Source of the DNA: Euzebya rosea
GTDB taxonomy: Bacteria > Actinomycetota > Nitriliruptoria > Euzebyales > Euzebyaceae
Length of the DNA stretch: 64,000 nt
Direction of reading: 5' to 3'
Assembly: GCF_003073135.1 (NCBI RefSeq)
Contig: NZ_PGDQ01000012.1
Location: forward strand, 62,001 to 126,000
Shown: positions 8,878 through 16,957 of the stretch, one piece after another
Position numbering within the stretch: the stretch's first letter is position 1
How the letters are laid out: every line of letters begins with the position of its first letter
The notes under the pieces: model-generated
The model's input: the letters and a program-made list of their open reading frames with translations, nothing else
The model's database searches: none
What the model was told of the DNA's origin: nothing
Made by a program: the position numbers and the translations under genes

Positions 8878-9684
8878 TCAGCGGAGGGCGGCCCTGCGGC
8901 GTTGCTTGTCCTCGTACATCGCCCGGTCGGCGGCCGTGACCGCTGCGGTGAACCCGCCGTCGGGGGTGTAGGGGGCGAGGCCGATCGACGCGGGGACATC
9001 GACGCGGACGAACGCCGCCCGCATCCGCTCGACCATGTCCTGCGCCTGCGACTCCGTGATGTCGACGGCGAGGACGGCGAACTCGTCGCCACCCAGGCGG
9101 GCCACGTAGTCGTAGGGCCGGGTGCAGTCCTCGATGACCTGGGCGGCGCTCTGGATGACGACGTCACCAGCGACGTGGCCGAGCCCGTCGTTGACCTCCT
9201 TCAGGTGGTCGAGGTCGACGAGGATCACCACGGCGGGATCGCCCAGCCGGCGGTAGCGCCCCTCCTCCGCTTCCAGCGCCCTCGCCCATCCCCGCCGGTT
9301 GAGCAGGCCGGTCATGGGGTCGGTGTCGGCGGCCATCTCGGCACGTCCACGCAAGCGCGCTTCCTCGAGCCTCGCGAGGTCGCTGGCGAGGACCGTCGAC
9401 AGCATGGTGCCGAGGAGGTCCACCAGCGGCCCGTGCTGGCGCAGCGCCTCGTCGTCCAGGGTGTCGACGTCGTCGCGCACCTCGAGGCGAACCCGCCGGT
9501 CGTCAGCGGAGCGGGCGACGGTCCAGCCGTACGGTCCGACGTGCTCGGTGAGGAAGTCCACGACCAGCTGCGATGCCTCGTCGACGTTCATCAACGGGTC
9601 GATGCTGGGCAGGCCCGTCGATGACGCCAGGTCGATGATCACGCTCGTGTCGCCGAGCTGTCCGCTCGGAAGATCCGGGGCCAT
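8878..9684 (-). CDS. GGDEF diguanylate cyclase, short paralogue lacking the GAF core
   Basis: 268 aa. Its GGDEF half is close to that of the protein at 6217-7227: GGDEF at 198-202, I-site RPYD at 189-192, SIGLAPY and the same DRAMYEDK ending. The N-terminal half aligns up to LEVRDDV and resumes at LLxxMLSxVLASDLAR, so about 70 residues of the GAF core are missing. The protein should therefore be a c-di-GMP synthase with no or an altered sensor pocket. A start at ATG 9684 has a weak AAGG four bases upstream. The two paralogues flank the protease gene, which suggests local duplication followed by an internal deletion in this copy. Confidence 0.87.
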   Translation of the reverse strand: MAPDLPSGQLGDTSVIIDLASSTGLPSIDPLMNVDEASQLVVDFLTEHVGPYGWTVARSADDRRVRLEVRDDVDTLDDEALRQHGPLVDLLGTMLSTVLASDLARLEEARLRGRAEMAADTDPMTGLLNRRGWARALEAEEGRYRRLGDPAVVILVDLDHLKEVNDGLGHVAGDVVIQSAAQVIEDCTRPYDYVARLGGDEFAVLAVDITESQAQDMVERMRAAFVRVDVPASIGLAPYTPDGGFTAAVTAADRAMYEDKQRRRAALR

Positions 9685-9758
9685 GCAACCTTGGTACCCC
9701 GCCTGTCGGGGAATGACGCATCGGACGCTGGGGGTGACCCTGTGTCAGACGACCTTGT

Positions 9759-9881
9759 TCACACGACTTTGCCCGGACGGGCCTTCTCTGCCTTCTTGTC
9801 CCGCTTCGCCTGCTTCTTCTCCTTCGGCGACTTGGCGGCGGCGGTCTTGGTGCTTCTGCTGCCCTTGTCCTTGGCGGCCAC
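9759..9881 (-). CDS. Small lysine-rich basic protein (40 aa)
   Basis: A GTG at 9881 follows GAGGAACGAGG with six bases of spacing, a very good ribosome site. The product is 40 aa, with 14 Lys and 4 Arg, in the pattern KSPKEKKQAKRDKKAEKARPG. Tiny Lys/Ala-rich proteins of this look recur in actinobacteria as uncharacterised proteins. It could bind nucleic acid or ribosomes, but nothing in the sequence proves this. It is a single gene, in the gap between the GGDEF gene and the choice-of-anchor-B gene, on the same strand as both. Confidence 0.68.
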   Translation of the reverse strand: MAAKDKGSRSTKTAAAKSPKEKKQAKRDKKAEKARPGKVV

Positions 9882-9972
9882 GGTGGGCCTCGTTCCTCGC
9901 CGGGGTGGGACGGCGAAGGCGAGCGTACTCCCGGCCGGGGTCGACCGGGAGCAGCGCGGATGGAAAGCGGGC

Positions 9973-11436
9973 TCAGCCCTCGAAGCGCAGGGTGAACAGT
10001 CCCTCGTCCAGGGTGGAGACCACGAGCGTGCCGGAATCGAAGAACGGATAGACGTTCCACGCCCCGCTGAAGCCCGGCGCGTCGACGCCGGGGTCGACGT
10101 CGAAGTACCCGACCTCCTCCAGCTCACCGTTGCGCAGGCCCTCCTCGGTGTAGCGGAGGACACGCAGCCCCGCGGTGTAGTTGGCCTGGAAGATCAGGTC
10201 GTCGACGACGTAGAGGTTGTGGTCGGTGGCGAGGGTGTCGTGGGCGTAGGCCGTCACCTCGGCCCCGTCGAAGACGCCGTCGGCGTTCTTGGCGTCGAGG
10301 TCGGTCAGCTCGACCCAGTAGGTCGTGGTGCCGCCGGAGAGGGCGCCGACGCGGGTGTTCAGCTCGTCGAGCTCGTCGCCCCAGATGAGGAAGTCGTGGT
10401 TGCGGCTGAGCCAGCCCTGGTGGGCGTAGAAGCCGGTCACGCCGTTGTCGGTGCCGAGCGTCCCCGCGCCGTTCCGGGCGGTGTAGTCGATGGTGTTGAC
10501 GATGGTCGGCTGGTCGTTGGTGGTGACGTCGACGATGGTGATCTCGTCCTCGTCGAAGGTGAAGCACAGCTCGGCCTGCGTGCCGTTGGAGGAGTCACCG
10601 TCGGCGTCGCCGTGGGCGTAGCTGCCGTTGTAGTCGGGGTCGGGGCCGCGGTAGATCGTGCACTGGGCGTCGTGGACGGTCAGGCCGTGGTCGAACCGGC
10701 CGGTGAACCGGGGCGCAAGCGGGTCGCTGATGTCGACGATGAACATGCCCCTGCCGTTGTGGGAGTCCACGCCGACCAGGAACGCCGTGTCGGTCTCGGG
10801 GTTGATGACGAGGTTGTGGAACCCGTCGAGGGCGTAGGAGGCGGTGCCGCCGGTCCAGGTGGCGTCCGCGGCGATGATCCGCGTGGGGTCGGCCGGCAGC
10901 TCGACCAGGGCGTTGAGGTCGACGATCTGCAGCCCGCCGCCGCGCTCGCTGACGATGTAGGCGTGGTCGTTGTTGACCTTGACGTCACGCCAGAGGGCCC
11001 CGTCGGGTTCGTCGCGGTCGCCGCCGGCGTTGGGCAGCTGGGCGATCACCGCCGGGCTGGTCGGATCGGTGACGTCCACGAACGCGGTGGTGCGGCCGGT
11101 GCCCATGATCGCGATCTCGCGCCCGTCAGCGGACGTCCAGCCCCACGAGTCGTTGCCGAGCGCCCCGCCGAGCTGACCCAGCGGCACCAGCCCGAGCAGG
11201 TCGACGTCGTCACAGCCGTACGGGCCGGCCACCCCGGCGGTGCAGGGCACCGCCTCTCCCGCGGGTGCGAGCGCCAGCGCGGCCAGGCCCTCCGCGGAGA
11301 CGTCGTCGGCCATCATGCGGGCGCCGAGGGCCTTGATGTCGTGCGCGGACCCGGTGGAGTAGTCGGGGACGGCAGCGGACCAGGCAACGGTCCCCAGCAA
11401 CGCAACGATCAGCAGCAGGTTGGACTTCGACCTCAG
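9973..11436 (-). CDS. Secreted choice-of-anchor-B / LVIVD-type beta-propeller protein with CTG start
   Basis: 487 aa if translated from CTG at 11436. That CTG sits five bases after GGAGGAG and gives MRSKSNLLLIVALLG plus TVAWSAA, a textbook signal peptide; starting at the next usable codon (TTG 11400) would remove its basic N-terminus and has no ribosome site. The mature part has the choice-of-anchor-B pattern: SWGWTSADGREIAIMGTG, then TAFVDVTDPTSPAVIAQLP, then repeated LQIVDL, MFIVDISDPLAPRFTG and ITIVDV strands of a beta-propeller, and His/Asp-rich loops such as VHDAQC. Extracellular location is likely; function is unknown. It is the only gene in its transcription unit, after an esterase on the same strand. 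Confidence 0.82.
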   Translation of the reverse strand: MRSKSNLLLIVALLGTVAWSAAVPDYSTGSAHDIKALGARMMADDVSAEGLAALALAPAGEAVPCTAGVAGPYGCDDVDLLGLVPLGQLGGALGNDSWGWTSADGREIAIMGTGRTTAFVDVTDPTSPAVIAQLPNAGGDRDEPDGALWRDVKVNNDHAYIVSERGGGLQIVDLNALVELPADPTRIIAADATWTGGTASYALDGFHNLVINPETDTAFLVGVDSHNGRGMFIVDISDPLAPRFTGRFDHGLTVHDAQCTIYRGPDPDYNGSYAHGDADGDSSNGTQAELCFTFDEDEITIVDVTTNDQPTIVNTIDYTARNGAGTLGTDNGVTGFYAHQGWLSRNHDFLIWGDELDELNTRVGALSGGTTTYWVELTDLDAKNADGVFDGAEVTAYAHDTLATDHNLYVVDDLIFQANYTAGLRVLRYTEEGLRNGELEEVGYFDVDPGVDAPGFSGAWNVYPFFDSGTLVVSTLDEGLFTLRFEG

Positions 11437-11526
11437 GGCGGCTCCTCCAGGTTGTCCGATCGGGATCGGTCGTACTGACGGAGGTTCGGGATCGAGGCGC
11501 CGGTTCCTGCCGGACCTCGTGGTCTC

Positions 11527-12585
11527 CTACGTCTCCCCGGTCGGGGAGGGGCCGGACATGGCCTCGGCGAGGTGGCGGACCGCCAGCGGGTAGCGGTACT
11601 CCACCCCCATGTGGCCGGCGTCGAACAGCTCGAAGTGGGTCACCGTCGCACCGGCGGCCTTGCAGGCGGCGGCGAACGCCTGCGCGCCGAGGTCGAGGAA
11701 CCACTCGTCGCGGCGGCCGGCGTCGATCCAGATGGCCCGCATGGACCGCAGCGCGTCGGCGTGCTCGGGGGCCATCCGCACCGGGTCCCACGCCTGCCAG
11801 CGGGCCCACACCTCCTCGTCGAGGAGACCGGTCGCCGGGTCCACCGGATGGTGGACGGTGCCGTCGGGGTCGGTGCTGTAGCAGCACGCCATCGCGTAGG
11901 ACTCCAGCAGGAACGCGTCGGACCCCTTCGACAGGGCGGGCCGCGAGCGGACGTCGTCGAGGAACGCCTGCCACGACCCGTCGTAGTCGTCGCGGAGGGC
12001 CCTCGCGGAGGCGGCCTCGTCGTGCAGGTAGGCAAGCTCGAAGCCGGCGTCGCCGGCGTGGGTGGCGAAGGCACCGAACACGTCGGGGTGGCGCATGGCG
12101 GTGACCATGGCCCCGTAGCCACCCGAGGACTTGCCGGCCACCGCGCGGTGGTCCCGGTCGGCGATCGTGTCGTGGGCCTCGTCGACGAACGCGACGACCT
12201 CCTCCACCAGATAGGTGCCGTACCGGCCGGTGCCGGGTGAGTCGATGAACTGGCTGCCCCCGACCGACGTCCACGCATCCACGTGGACGACCAGCGCCCG
12301 CGGGACGGCGGGGTCGGCGAACAGGGCGTCGAGCCGCTCGAAGTGGGTCGGGCGGAACGGGGCACGGTTGGCCCACATGTCGACCTGTCCGGTGAAGCCC
12401 TGCAGCTGGTAGATCACCGGCAGCGGGCCGTCGGCGCCGGGCGGCACGTAGACGACCAGCGGCCTGACGTGCGGGTCGCCCAGCGGGTTGTCCCGAAGGG
12501 CGTCGCTGGTGAGGAGGTGGGTCTCGAGGCGTCCGGCCAGCGGGGTGGCCCACGGAGCTCCGGCGGCGGGTGGGATGATCGACAC
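11527..12585 (-). CDS. Esterase-family alpha/beta hydrolase
   Basis: 352 aa. The GTG at 12585 follows AGGA with eight bases of spacing; a longer frame to 12678 would overlap the divergent ArsC gene. The fold is that of Esterase D/antigen-85-like enzymes: LVVYVPPGADGPLPVIYQL, the nucleophile elbow GKSSGGYGAM with Ser153, and a late FDAGHMGVEYRY that should hold the catalytic His. No signal peptide is visible. The enzyme probably hydrolyses a carboxylic ester; its substrate is unknown. It lies about 90 bp upstream of the choice-of-anchor-B gene on the same strand. Confidence 0.82.
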   Translation of the reverse strand: MSIIPPAAGAPWATPLAGRLETHLLTSDALRDNPLGDPHVRPLVVYVPPGADGPLPVIYQLQGFTGQVDMWANRAPFRPTHFERLDALFADPAVPRALVVHVDAWTSVGGSQFIDSPGTGRYGTYLVEEVVAFVDEAHDTIADRDHRAVAGKSSGGYGAMVTAMRHPDVFGAFATHAGDAGFELAYLHDEAASARALRDDYDGSWQAFLDDVRSRPALSKGSDAFLLESYAMACCYSTDPDGTVHHPVDPATGLLDEEVWARWQAWDPVRMAPEHADALRSMRAIWIDAGRRDEWFLDLGAQAFAAACKAAGATVTHFELFDAGHMGVEYRYPLAVRHLAEAMSGPSPTGET

Positions 12586-12646
12586 GCGGCGGATCCTAGT
12601 TCCCCCGGGTTGGGATGCCGGCGGTGGGTGCGGTTGCATGGACGCC

Positions 12647-12991
12647 ATGGAGATCTGGCACAACCCGAGATGCAGCAAGTCACGGCAGGCACGCAGCCTG
12701 CTGGAGGTCGCCGGCGTGGCGTTCTCCGAGCGTCGTTACCTGGACGACCCGCCGGACGAGGCACGGATCCACGAGGTGCTGGCGGCGCTCGGGATCCCCG
12801 CCCGCGAGCTGGTCCGCAGGGGAGATGCGAAGAAGCTGGGCCTGGAGCTGGACGGCCTGGACGACGCCGCCATCGTGTCGCTGATGGCGGCGAACCCCTC
12901 GATCATCGAACGTCCCGTCGTGGTCACCGAGGACGGTCGGGCCGTCATCGGTCGTCCGCCGGAGCAGGTGGCGACGCTGCTGGAGGACTGA
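12647..12991 (+). CDS. ArsC-family reductase (arsenate reductase-like, thioredoxin fold)
   Basis: 114 aa. The start MEIWHNPRCSKSRQ is the classic ArsC/Spx-like active-site region, with the nucleophilic Cys at position 9. Downstream GIPARELVRRGDAKK and NPSIIERPVVV with GRPPEQV supply the conserved Arg residues that hold the oxyanion. An ATG nine bases upstream (12638) is possible, but family members begin at the one chosen. No other arsenic gene (arsB, arsR, acr3) is nearby, so a role in arsenate reduction is plausible but unproven; a general thiol-disulfide role is an alternative. Confidence 0.85.
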   Translation: MEIWHNPRCSKSRQARSLLEVAGVAFSERRYLDDPPDEARIHEVLAALGIPARELVRRGDAKKLGLELDGLDDAAIVSLMAANPSIIERPVVVTEDGRAVIGRPPEQVATLLED

Positions 12992-13051
12992 GGCGTTCTT
13001 CGGCTGTGGACAACCGGTTCCAGCGTGGTTTGACGTGTGATGATATGACTC

Positions 13052-13516
13052 ATGACTGCACAACCACCACCGCTCCTGTCCCCCGACCGCACACCCCCGA
13101 TCCGCTCGACCGATGACCTCCTGCTGCACTGGCAACGCCTGATGGGCGAGCTTGGCTTCGGCTCGCGACGGCTGTGGCTGGTGATCCTCGACAGCCACGA
13201 CCGGGTGCTGCCGACCCTCCCCGTCATCGAGGACATCCCCGTCGCCCCCAACCGACCGCTCGTGGCCACGATGATGGACACCCTGGCCTGGACGCTGGAG
13301 GACGATCGGTCCGGGTGGTCGGTCGGTGTCCTGCTGACCCGGCCGGGCGCCTCGGTGCTGACCCGTTCCGATCGGGCGTGGGCAAGGATGCTGGAGGAGG
13401 AGGCGGTCGCTCGGTCGATCCGGTTGCGCCAGACGTTCCTCGCCTCCGACACGGCCGTCCGCCCCATCGACGACGCCGACCCCTCGGCTCGGTTCGGCGA
13501 CCGCTTGGCCTCCTGA
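13052..13516 (+). CDS. Hypothetical actinobacterial protein
   Basis: 154 aa, no signal peptide or membrane segment. It has an alpha/beta look: LWLVILDSHDRVLPTLPVIEDIP, then WSVGVLLTRPGASVLTRSDRAWARML. I recall this pattern from uncharacterised actinobacterial proteins of about 150 aa, but I cannot name a family. The start ATG has no clear ribosome site. The gene is alone between the ArsC-like gene and the convergent beta-propeller gene. Confidence 0.6.
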   Translation: MTAQPPPLLSPDRTPPIRSTDDLLLHWQRLMGELGFGSRRLWLVILDSHDRVLPTLPVIEDIPVAPNRPLVATMMDTLAWTLEDDRSGWSVGVLLTRPGASVLTRSDRAWARMLEEEAVARSIRLRQTFLASDTAVRPIDDADPSARFGDRLAS

Positions 13517-13518
13517 AT

Positions 13519-13545
13519 CGCTGGGACCCCGGGCGGGTTTCAGCG
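13519..13545. terminator. Hairpin between convergent genes
   Basis: CGCTGGGACCC pairs with GGGTTTCAGCG (11 bp, two G-T pairs, five-base loop). It sits right after the stop at 13516 and overlaps the stop of the leftward gene at 13540, so it can end both transcripts. Confidence 0.6.
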
Positions 13546-15219
13546 CAGGAGCGTGACGGCGTCGCCGGTGTCGGTGACGACGATCGCGCCGGGGATGGCG
13601 TGGCGATCCTCGAGGTCATCGGCCTCGACGGACCACAGCGGCTGCCCGTCGACGAGCCGGTTCGCGGTGAGACCGTCGTCGGTGAGGGCGTAGTACAGGC
13701 CGTTGGCGTAGGGGCTGCCCGCGCCGCCGCTGTCGGGGAGCGAGGTGACGTCGCTCCCGTCCAGCAGGTCGACCAGCTGGATGTCCGTGTCGCCACCGAT
13801 GCCGCGCAGCGCCCCGTCGAACGTCCCGGTCAGGTCCACCGGCACGGGGCTTCGCCAGCGCTCCTCGCCGGTGGCGATGTCCAGCGCGACCGTGCCGTCG
13901 ACGCCGTCGAAGCTGGCCAGCAGCAGGTCGTCGGGGAGCAGGACCATTCGACGGAGGCGGGGTGCGGGGTCCGTCGGGTTGAAGTCCCACTCACGCTGCC
14001 CCGTGGTGGAGATCGACCAGACGGTCTCGCCGTCGAAGACCACGACCCGGTCGTCGGTGAAGGCGAAGTCGCCGTCGTCACCGATCGGGCCGACGAACAG
14101 GTCGTAGCGGGGGGTCCCGTCGTCGAGGTCGACCATGCGGACCGTGCCATCGGTGAACGCCGCGATCGCGTCGGGGCCCAGGCGGAGGAGCTCACCGCTG
14201 AGGAGGGTGGTCAGCTCGCCGGTCTGCGGGTCGAGGTGGTCGATCCGGCCGACGTCGCTGATCAGGACCCTGCCGTCGGCCAGCACGACGGGGAACAGGT
14301 CACCGTCGTCGGTGGTCGTGGTCGACCACACCTCCTTGCCGGTCTCGCGGTCCAGCCCGACGACCAGCGCGTCGGCGTCCTCGGTCCGCAGGATGACGAC
14401 AACTGCCTCGGCGATCACGACGGACGTGGCGACGGGGGTGGTGCCGTCACCGACGAGCGGGCTGGACCACCGGGGTTCGCCCGTGGTGACGTCGAGGGCC
14501 TCCAGCCGATCACCCGCGTCCGTGGAGACCGTGACGACGAGGAGGTCCTCGTCGCCGTCGACGCCGACGACCTCGCCGGGGAGCGCGGCCGTCCATGCCG
14601 GCGTCGGAGTGCTGCCGACGGGGGCGGGCAGGCGTTCCCGGTCGCCGCTGTCGAACAGCAGGAACCCCTCCTCCCGGGGGACGAACGCTGGCTGGTCGAC
14701 TGGGGTGGCCGCGTCCGCTGACGCCGGCTCGGACGATGCGAGCTCGGTCGGCCCTGGTTCGGTCGGGCTCGGTTCGGTCGACCCTGGTTCGGCCGCCGTC
14801 GGCTCGGTCGTCGCCGCCCCCGTGGCGGCCTCGGCCTGTGTGGCGGTCGCGTCGGGTGCCGGCGACCCCGGCGGGGTGGCCGTGATGGGGGATGTCGCCG
14901 TGGCGGCCCCGACCGCCACGTCCGGGTCGGTGTCGGCCCGCAGGAGCAGCAGCGCACCGACGACGCCGAGGGCCGCGACCAAGCCGACCGCCAACAGCCC
15001 CCATGCCCAGCCCCTCGTTCGGCCAGGGGGAGGAGGAGGGAGCTGGGGCACGGGCTGCGCGTCGGGTAGTCCGGGCGGCAGCTGACCGGGCAGTCCGAGC
15101 TGGTCGGGGCGGAACACGATCGTCTCGCGAGCTCGAGCGGGCGTCCGGTGGTCGTGGCCGCAGGACGCGCACGTGGTCGCCCCCTCGGCCATCGGCCGCT
15201 GGCACCCGTCGCAGTTCAT
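13540..15219 (-). CDS. Zinc-ribbon, single-pass membrane protein with PQQ-like beta-propeller
   Basis: 559 aa. The ATG at 15219 follows GGAG with five-base spacing. The N-terminus has a zinc ribbon (C3, C6, C17, C20), then a Pro-rich stretch, one membrane segment at about 71-93 and a long Thr/Pro/Glu-rich linker made of imperfect TEPxxTEPG-like units. The rest is a PQQ-type beta-propeller without quinoprotein hallmarks: repeats such as LEALDVTTGEPRWSSPLV, VGLDRETGKEVWSTT and VALDIATGEERWRSPV. The topology is zinc ribbon inside, propeller outside. Function is unknown; propellers of this kind often hold protein complexes at the envelope. The linker's GC-rich repeats suggest slippage. Confidence 0.82.
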   Translation of the reverse strand: MNCDGCQRPMAEGATTCASCGHDHRTPARARETIVFRPDQLGLPGQLPPGLPDAQPVPQLPPPPPGRTRGWAWGLLAVGLVAALGVVGALLLLRADTDPDVAVGAATATSPITATPPGSPAPDATATQAEAATGAATTEPTAAEPGSTEPSPTEPGPTELASSEPASADAATPVDQPAFVPREEGFLLFDSGDRERLPAPVGSTPTPAWTAALPGEVVGVDGDEDLLVVTVSTDAGDRLEALDVTTGEPRWSSPLVGDGTTPVATSVVIAEAVVVILRTEDADALVVGLDRETGKEVWSTTTTDDGDLFPVVLADGRVLISDVGRIDHLDPQTGELTTLLSGELLRLGPDAIAAFTDGTVRMVDLDDGTPRYDLFVGPIGDDGDFAFTDDRVVVFDGETVWSISTTGQREWDFNPTDPAPRLRRMVLLPDDLLLASFDGVDGTVALDIATGEERWRSPVPVDLTGTFDGALRGIGGDTDIQLVDLLDGSDVTSLPDSGGAGSPYANGLYYALTDDGLTANRLVDGQPLWSVEADDLEDRHAIPGAIVVTDTGDAVTLLR

Positions 15220-15327
15220 CGCCGCTCCGATCCCTCTGGACGCCGAGCCTATCCCTCGTCCCCCTGCCCGCCCGGTGCCGTAAGGCAGTTGACACCGACT
15301 GGCCCGCCGGCGGCCCCGCCCCCGCAC

Positions 15328-15368
15328 TGTGTCGCCGAACCGGCCACCCGACGCCGTTGGCCGACACA
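15328..15368. repeat. GTGTCG-family palindromic repeat, copy 1
   Basis: TGTGTCG and CGACACA bracket a 41-bp unit whose inside holds CCGAACCGGCC and CCGTTGG. A near-identical unit lies 73 bp to the right. Confidence 0.75.
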
Positions 15369-15401
15369 CCGACCCGGCCCGACCCACGCCCCACCCACAC
15401 C

Positions 15402-15440
15402 GTGTCGCCGAACCGGCCACCCATCGCCGTTGGCCGACAC
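15402..15440. repeat. GTGTCG-family palindromic repeat, copy 2
   Basis: GTGTCG and CGACAC bracket the same inner sequence as copy 1; the two units differ in only two central bases. The same family core recurs at 16886-16957 and 47136-47165. Confidence 0.75.
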
Positions 15441-15535
15441 ACCGCGGTGCGTCGCGCTGACGGCCACCGACGGCCCGGCCCCGGATCCGCCGCCCACGCC
15501 GACAGCAGGACGGGCGACGGGCGTAGCATCCGACC

Positions 15536-16030
15536 ATGACGCGACGGACCTACGCCACCGACGAGATCGAGGTGGGCTGGGACGCCTCCCTCTGCATCCA
15601 CACCGCCCGCTGCCTGAAGGCCGCCCCCGAGGTGTTCGACGTCAACCGGCGCCCGTGGATCGTGCCGGACGCGGTGTCGGCCGACGAGGTCATCGCGGCC
15701 GTCGCGACGTGTCCGACGGGCGCGCTGACCGTCAGGCGAGTCGGACAGGCCGACCCTGCCGAAGCGTTGCCCGACCAGCCGAGCGTGATGCTCGTCCCCA
15801 ACGGGCCGCTGATGATCCGCGGCGAGGTCGAGATCGTCCAGCCCGACGGCACGGTCGTGCGACGGTCGAGCCGGGTCACCCTGTGCCGCTGCGGGGCCAG
15901 CGAGAACAAGCCGTACTGCGACGCCACCCACCGGCGGATCGGGTTCTCCACCGCCGACGAGGCACCCGAGCCCGAGCCGTTGCCACGTGTGCCCGAGGAC
16001 GAGCGCCAGTCACCGGCCGACTGCGGCTGA
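15536..16030 (+). CDS. Fer4_19 / CDGSH double iron-sulfur protein
   Basis: 164 aa. The first half matches the small (4Fe-4S) mono-cluster domain YjdI/Fer4_19: C20, C26 and CPTGAL with C59. The second half is a CDGSH zinc-finger-like domain that binds a labile [2Fe-2S] cluster through three Cys and one His, CRCGASENKPYCDATH (C117, C119, C128, H132). This two-domain order is well known in bacteria; the proteins are thought to handle electrons or clusters, but their partners are unclear. The ATG at 15536 has a weak ribosome site. A strong hairpin follows the gene. Confidence 0.88.
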   Translation: MTRRTYATDEIEVGWDASLCIHTARCLKAAPEVFDVNRRPWIVPDAVSADEVIAAVATCPTGALTVRRVGQADPAEALPDQPSVMLVPNGPLMIRGEVEIVQPDGTVVRRSSRVTLCRCGASENKPYCDATHRRIGFSTADEAPEPEPLPRVPEDERQSPADCG

Positions 16031-16043
16031 CTCGCCGCTGGCC

Positions 16044-16065
16044 GGCCGGTCCCGCCGGACCGGCC
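16044..16065. terminator. Hairpin after CDGSH gene
   Basis: GGCCGGTCC and GGACCGGCC form a perfect 9-bp stem with a CGCC loop, 14 bases after the stop codon. Confidence 0.65.
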
Positions 16066-16220
16066 AACCGGGCGAGCCGGGGTGGTCAGTGACGTCCTTG
16101 CGAGCATCGTAACCACGATGGCGGCCGCCGGGTGGGGCTGAGCGAACGAAGTTCAGTGCGCTCGTGCCGCGTCGGGCACCGGCCGGTTGTCCTCCCCTCC
16201 CCTCGGGTAAGCCCTCTGGC

Positions 16221-16880
16221 ATGTCCCACATCTCCATCATCGGTGGCCACGGCACCGTGGCCATGCACCTGACCCGCATCCTGACCGCACACGACGACAA
16301 CGAGGTCACCGGGGTGGTCCGCAACCCCGACCACCAGGAAGACCTCGCGAAGGCCGGCGCGAGGATGGCCGTCGTCGACCTCGAGAACGACACCGCAGAG
16401 ACGCTGGCAGGCGCGATCGCCGGCTCCGACGCCGTGGTGTTCGCTGCCGGTTCGGGCCCGGGCAGCGGCGCGGAGCGGAAGTGGACCGTCGACCGCGACG
16501 GCGCCGTCAAGCTCATCGAGGCCTGCGGCATCGCCGACGTGAACCGCTACGTGATGGTCTCCTCCATGGGCACTGACGACCCGCCCGAGGGTGACGAGGT
16601 CTTCGCCCAGTACCTACGGGCAAAGGCCGAGGCCGATCAGGCGCTGATGGACAGCGACCTGAGCTGGACGATCGTCCGACCCGGCGGCCTGACCGACGAC
16701 GACGCCAAGGGTGTCGTCGCCATGGACCGCCACGTCGACCGCGGCGAGATCCCCCGCGCCGACGTCGCCGGCGTCCTGGCCGCCGTCCTTGCCACCCCCG
16801 CGATGGCCGGCCACATCGTCGAGGTCGTCAGCGGCGAGACCCCCGTCGCCGACGCCATCACCGCCGTCATCGACAGCTGA
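16221..16880 (+). CDS. NAD(P)-binding atypical SDR (NmrA/SDR_a5-like)
   Basis: 219 aa. It starts MSHISIIGGHGTVAMHL, a glycine-rich nucleotide-binding loop. VVDLEND, DAVVFAAGSG, YVMVSSMGTD and WTIVRPGGLTDD follow the order seen in the short NAD(P)H-binding proteins related to YwnB/YhfK and biliverdin reductase-like enzymes. The Tyr-Lys pair of classical SDRs is not obvious. The role is therefore a small redox or sensor protein, substrate unknown. It stands alone between a 190-bp gap and a convergent hypothetical gene. Confidence 0.82.
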   Translation: MSHISIIGGHGTVAMHLTRILTAHDDNEVTGVVRNPDHQEDLAKAGARMAVVDLENDTAETLAGAIAGSDAVVFAAGSGPGSGAERKWTVDRDGAVKLIEACGIADVNRYVMVSSMGTDDPPEGDEVFAQYLRAKAEADQALMDSDLSWTIVRPGGLTDDDAKGVVAMDRHVDRGEIPRADVAGVLAAVLATPAMAGHIVEVVSGETPVADAITAVIDS

Positions 16881-16885
16881 CCTCC

Positions 16886-16957
16886 GAGGTGTGTCGTCGA
16901 ACCGGCCAGAGGTGTGTCGTCGAACCGGCCACATGACGTCGCTCGGCGACACGCCTC
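16886..16957. terminator. GTGTCG-family palindrome between convergent genes
   Basis: GAGGTGTGTCG (16909-16919) pairs with CGACACGCCTC (16947-16957), one G-T pair. The left arm plus TCGAACCGGCCA is duplicated in tandem at 16886-16908. The right arm overlaps the stop of the leftward gene at 16956. It lies between convergent stops and is a likely bidirectional terminator. Confidence 0.65.

Larger units (their letters stand above)
15220..15535. other. Divergent intergenic region with two palindromic repeats
   Basis: 316 bp between the leftward beta-propeller gene and the rightward CDGSH gene. It holds two copies of a palindromic repeat (annotated separately) and otherwise C-rich sequence. No RNA gene was recognised. 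Confidence 0.6.

Noticed and set aside
11527-12678. Longer esterase frame starting at 12678
   Set aside because: It would overlap the divergent ArsC start by about 30 bases and adds a Pro-rich segment without family similarity. GTG 12585 has a good ribosome site.
13030-13051. TTGACG at 13030 as a -35 box of the hypothetical gene at 13052
   Set aside because: The start codon follows only 16 bases later, leaving no room for a -10 box and RNA start.
15328-15440. Two similar repeats considered as a mini CRISPR
   Set aside because: Only two units, internally palindromic, spacer-like part not of CRISPR length pattern, no cas gene, and the same core recurs alone elsewhere.
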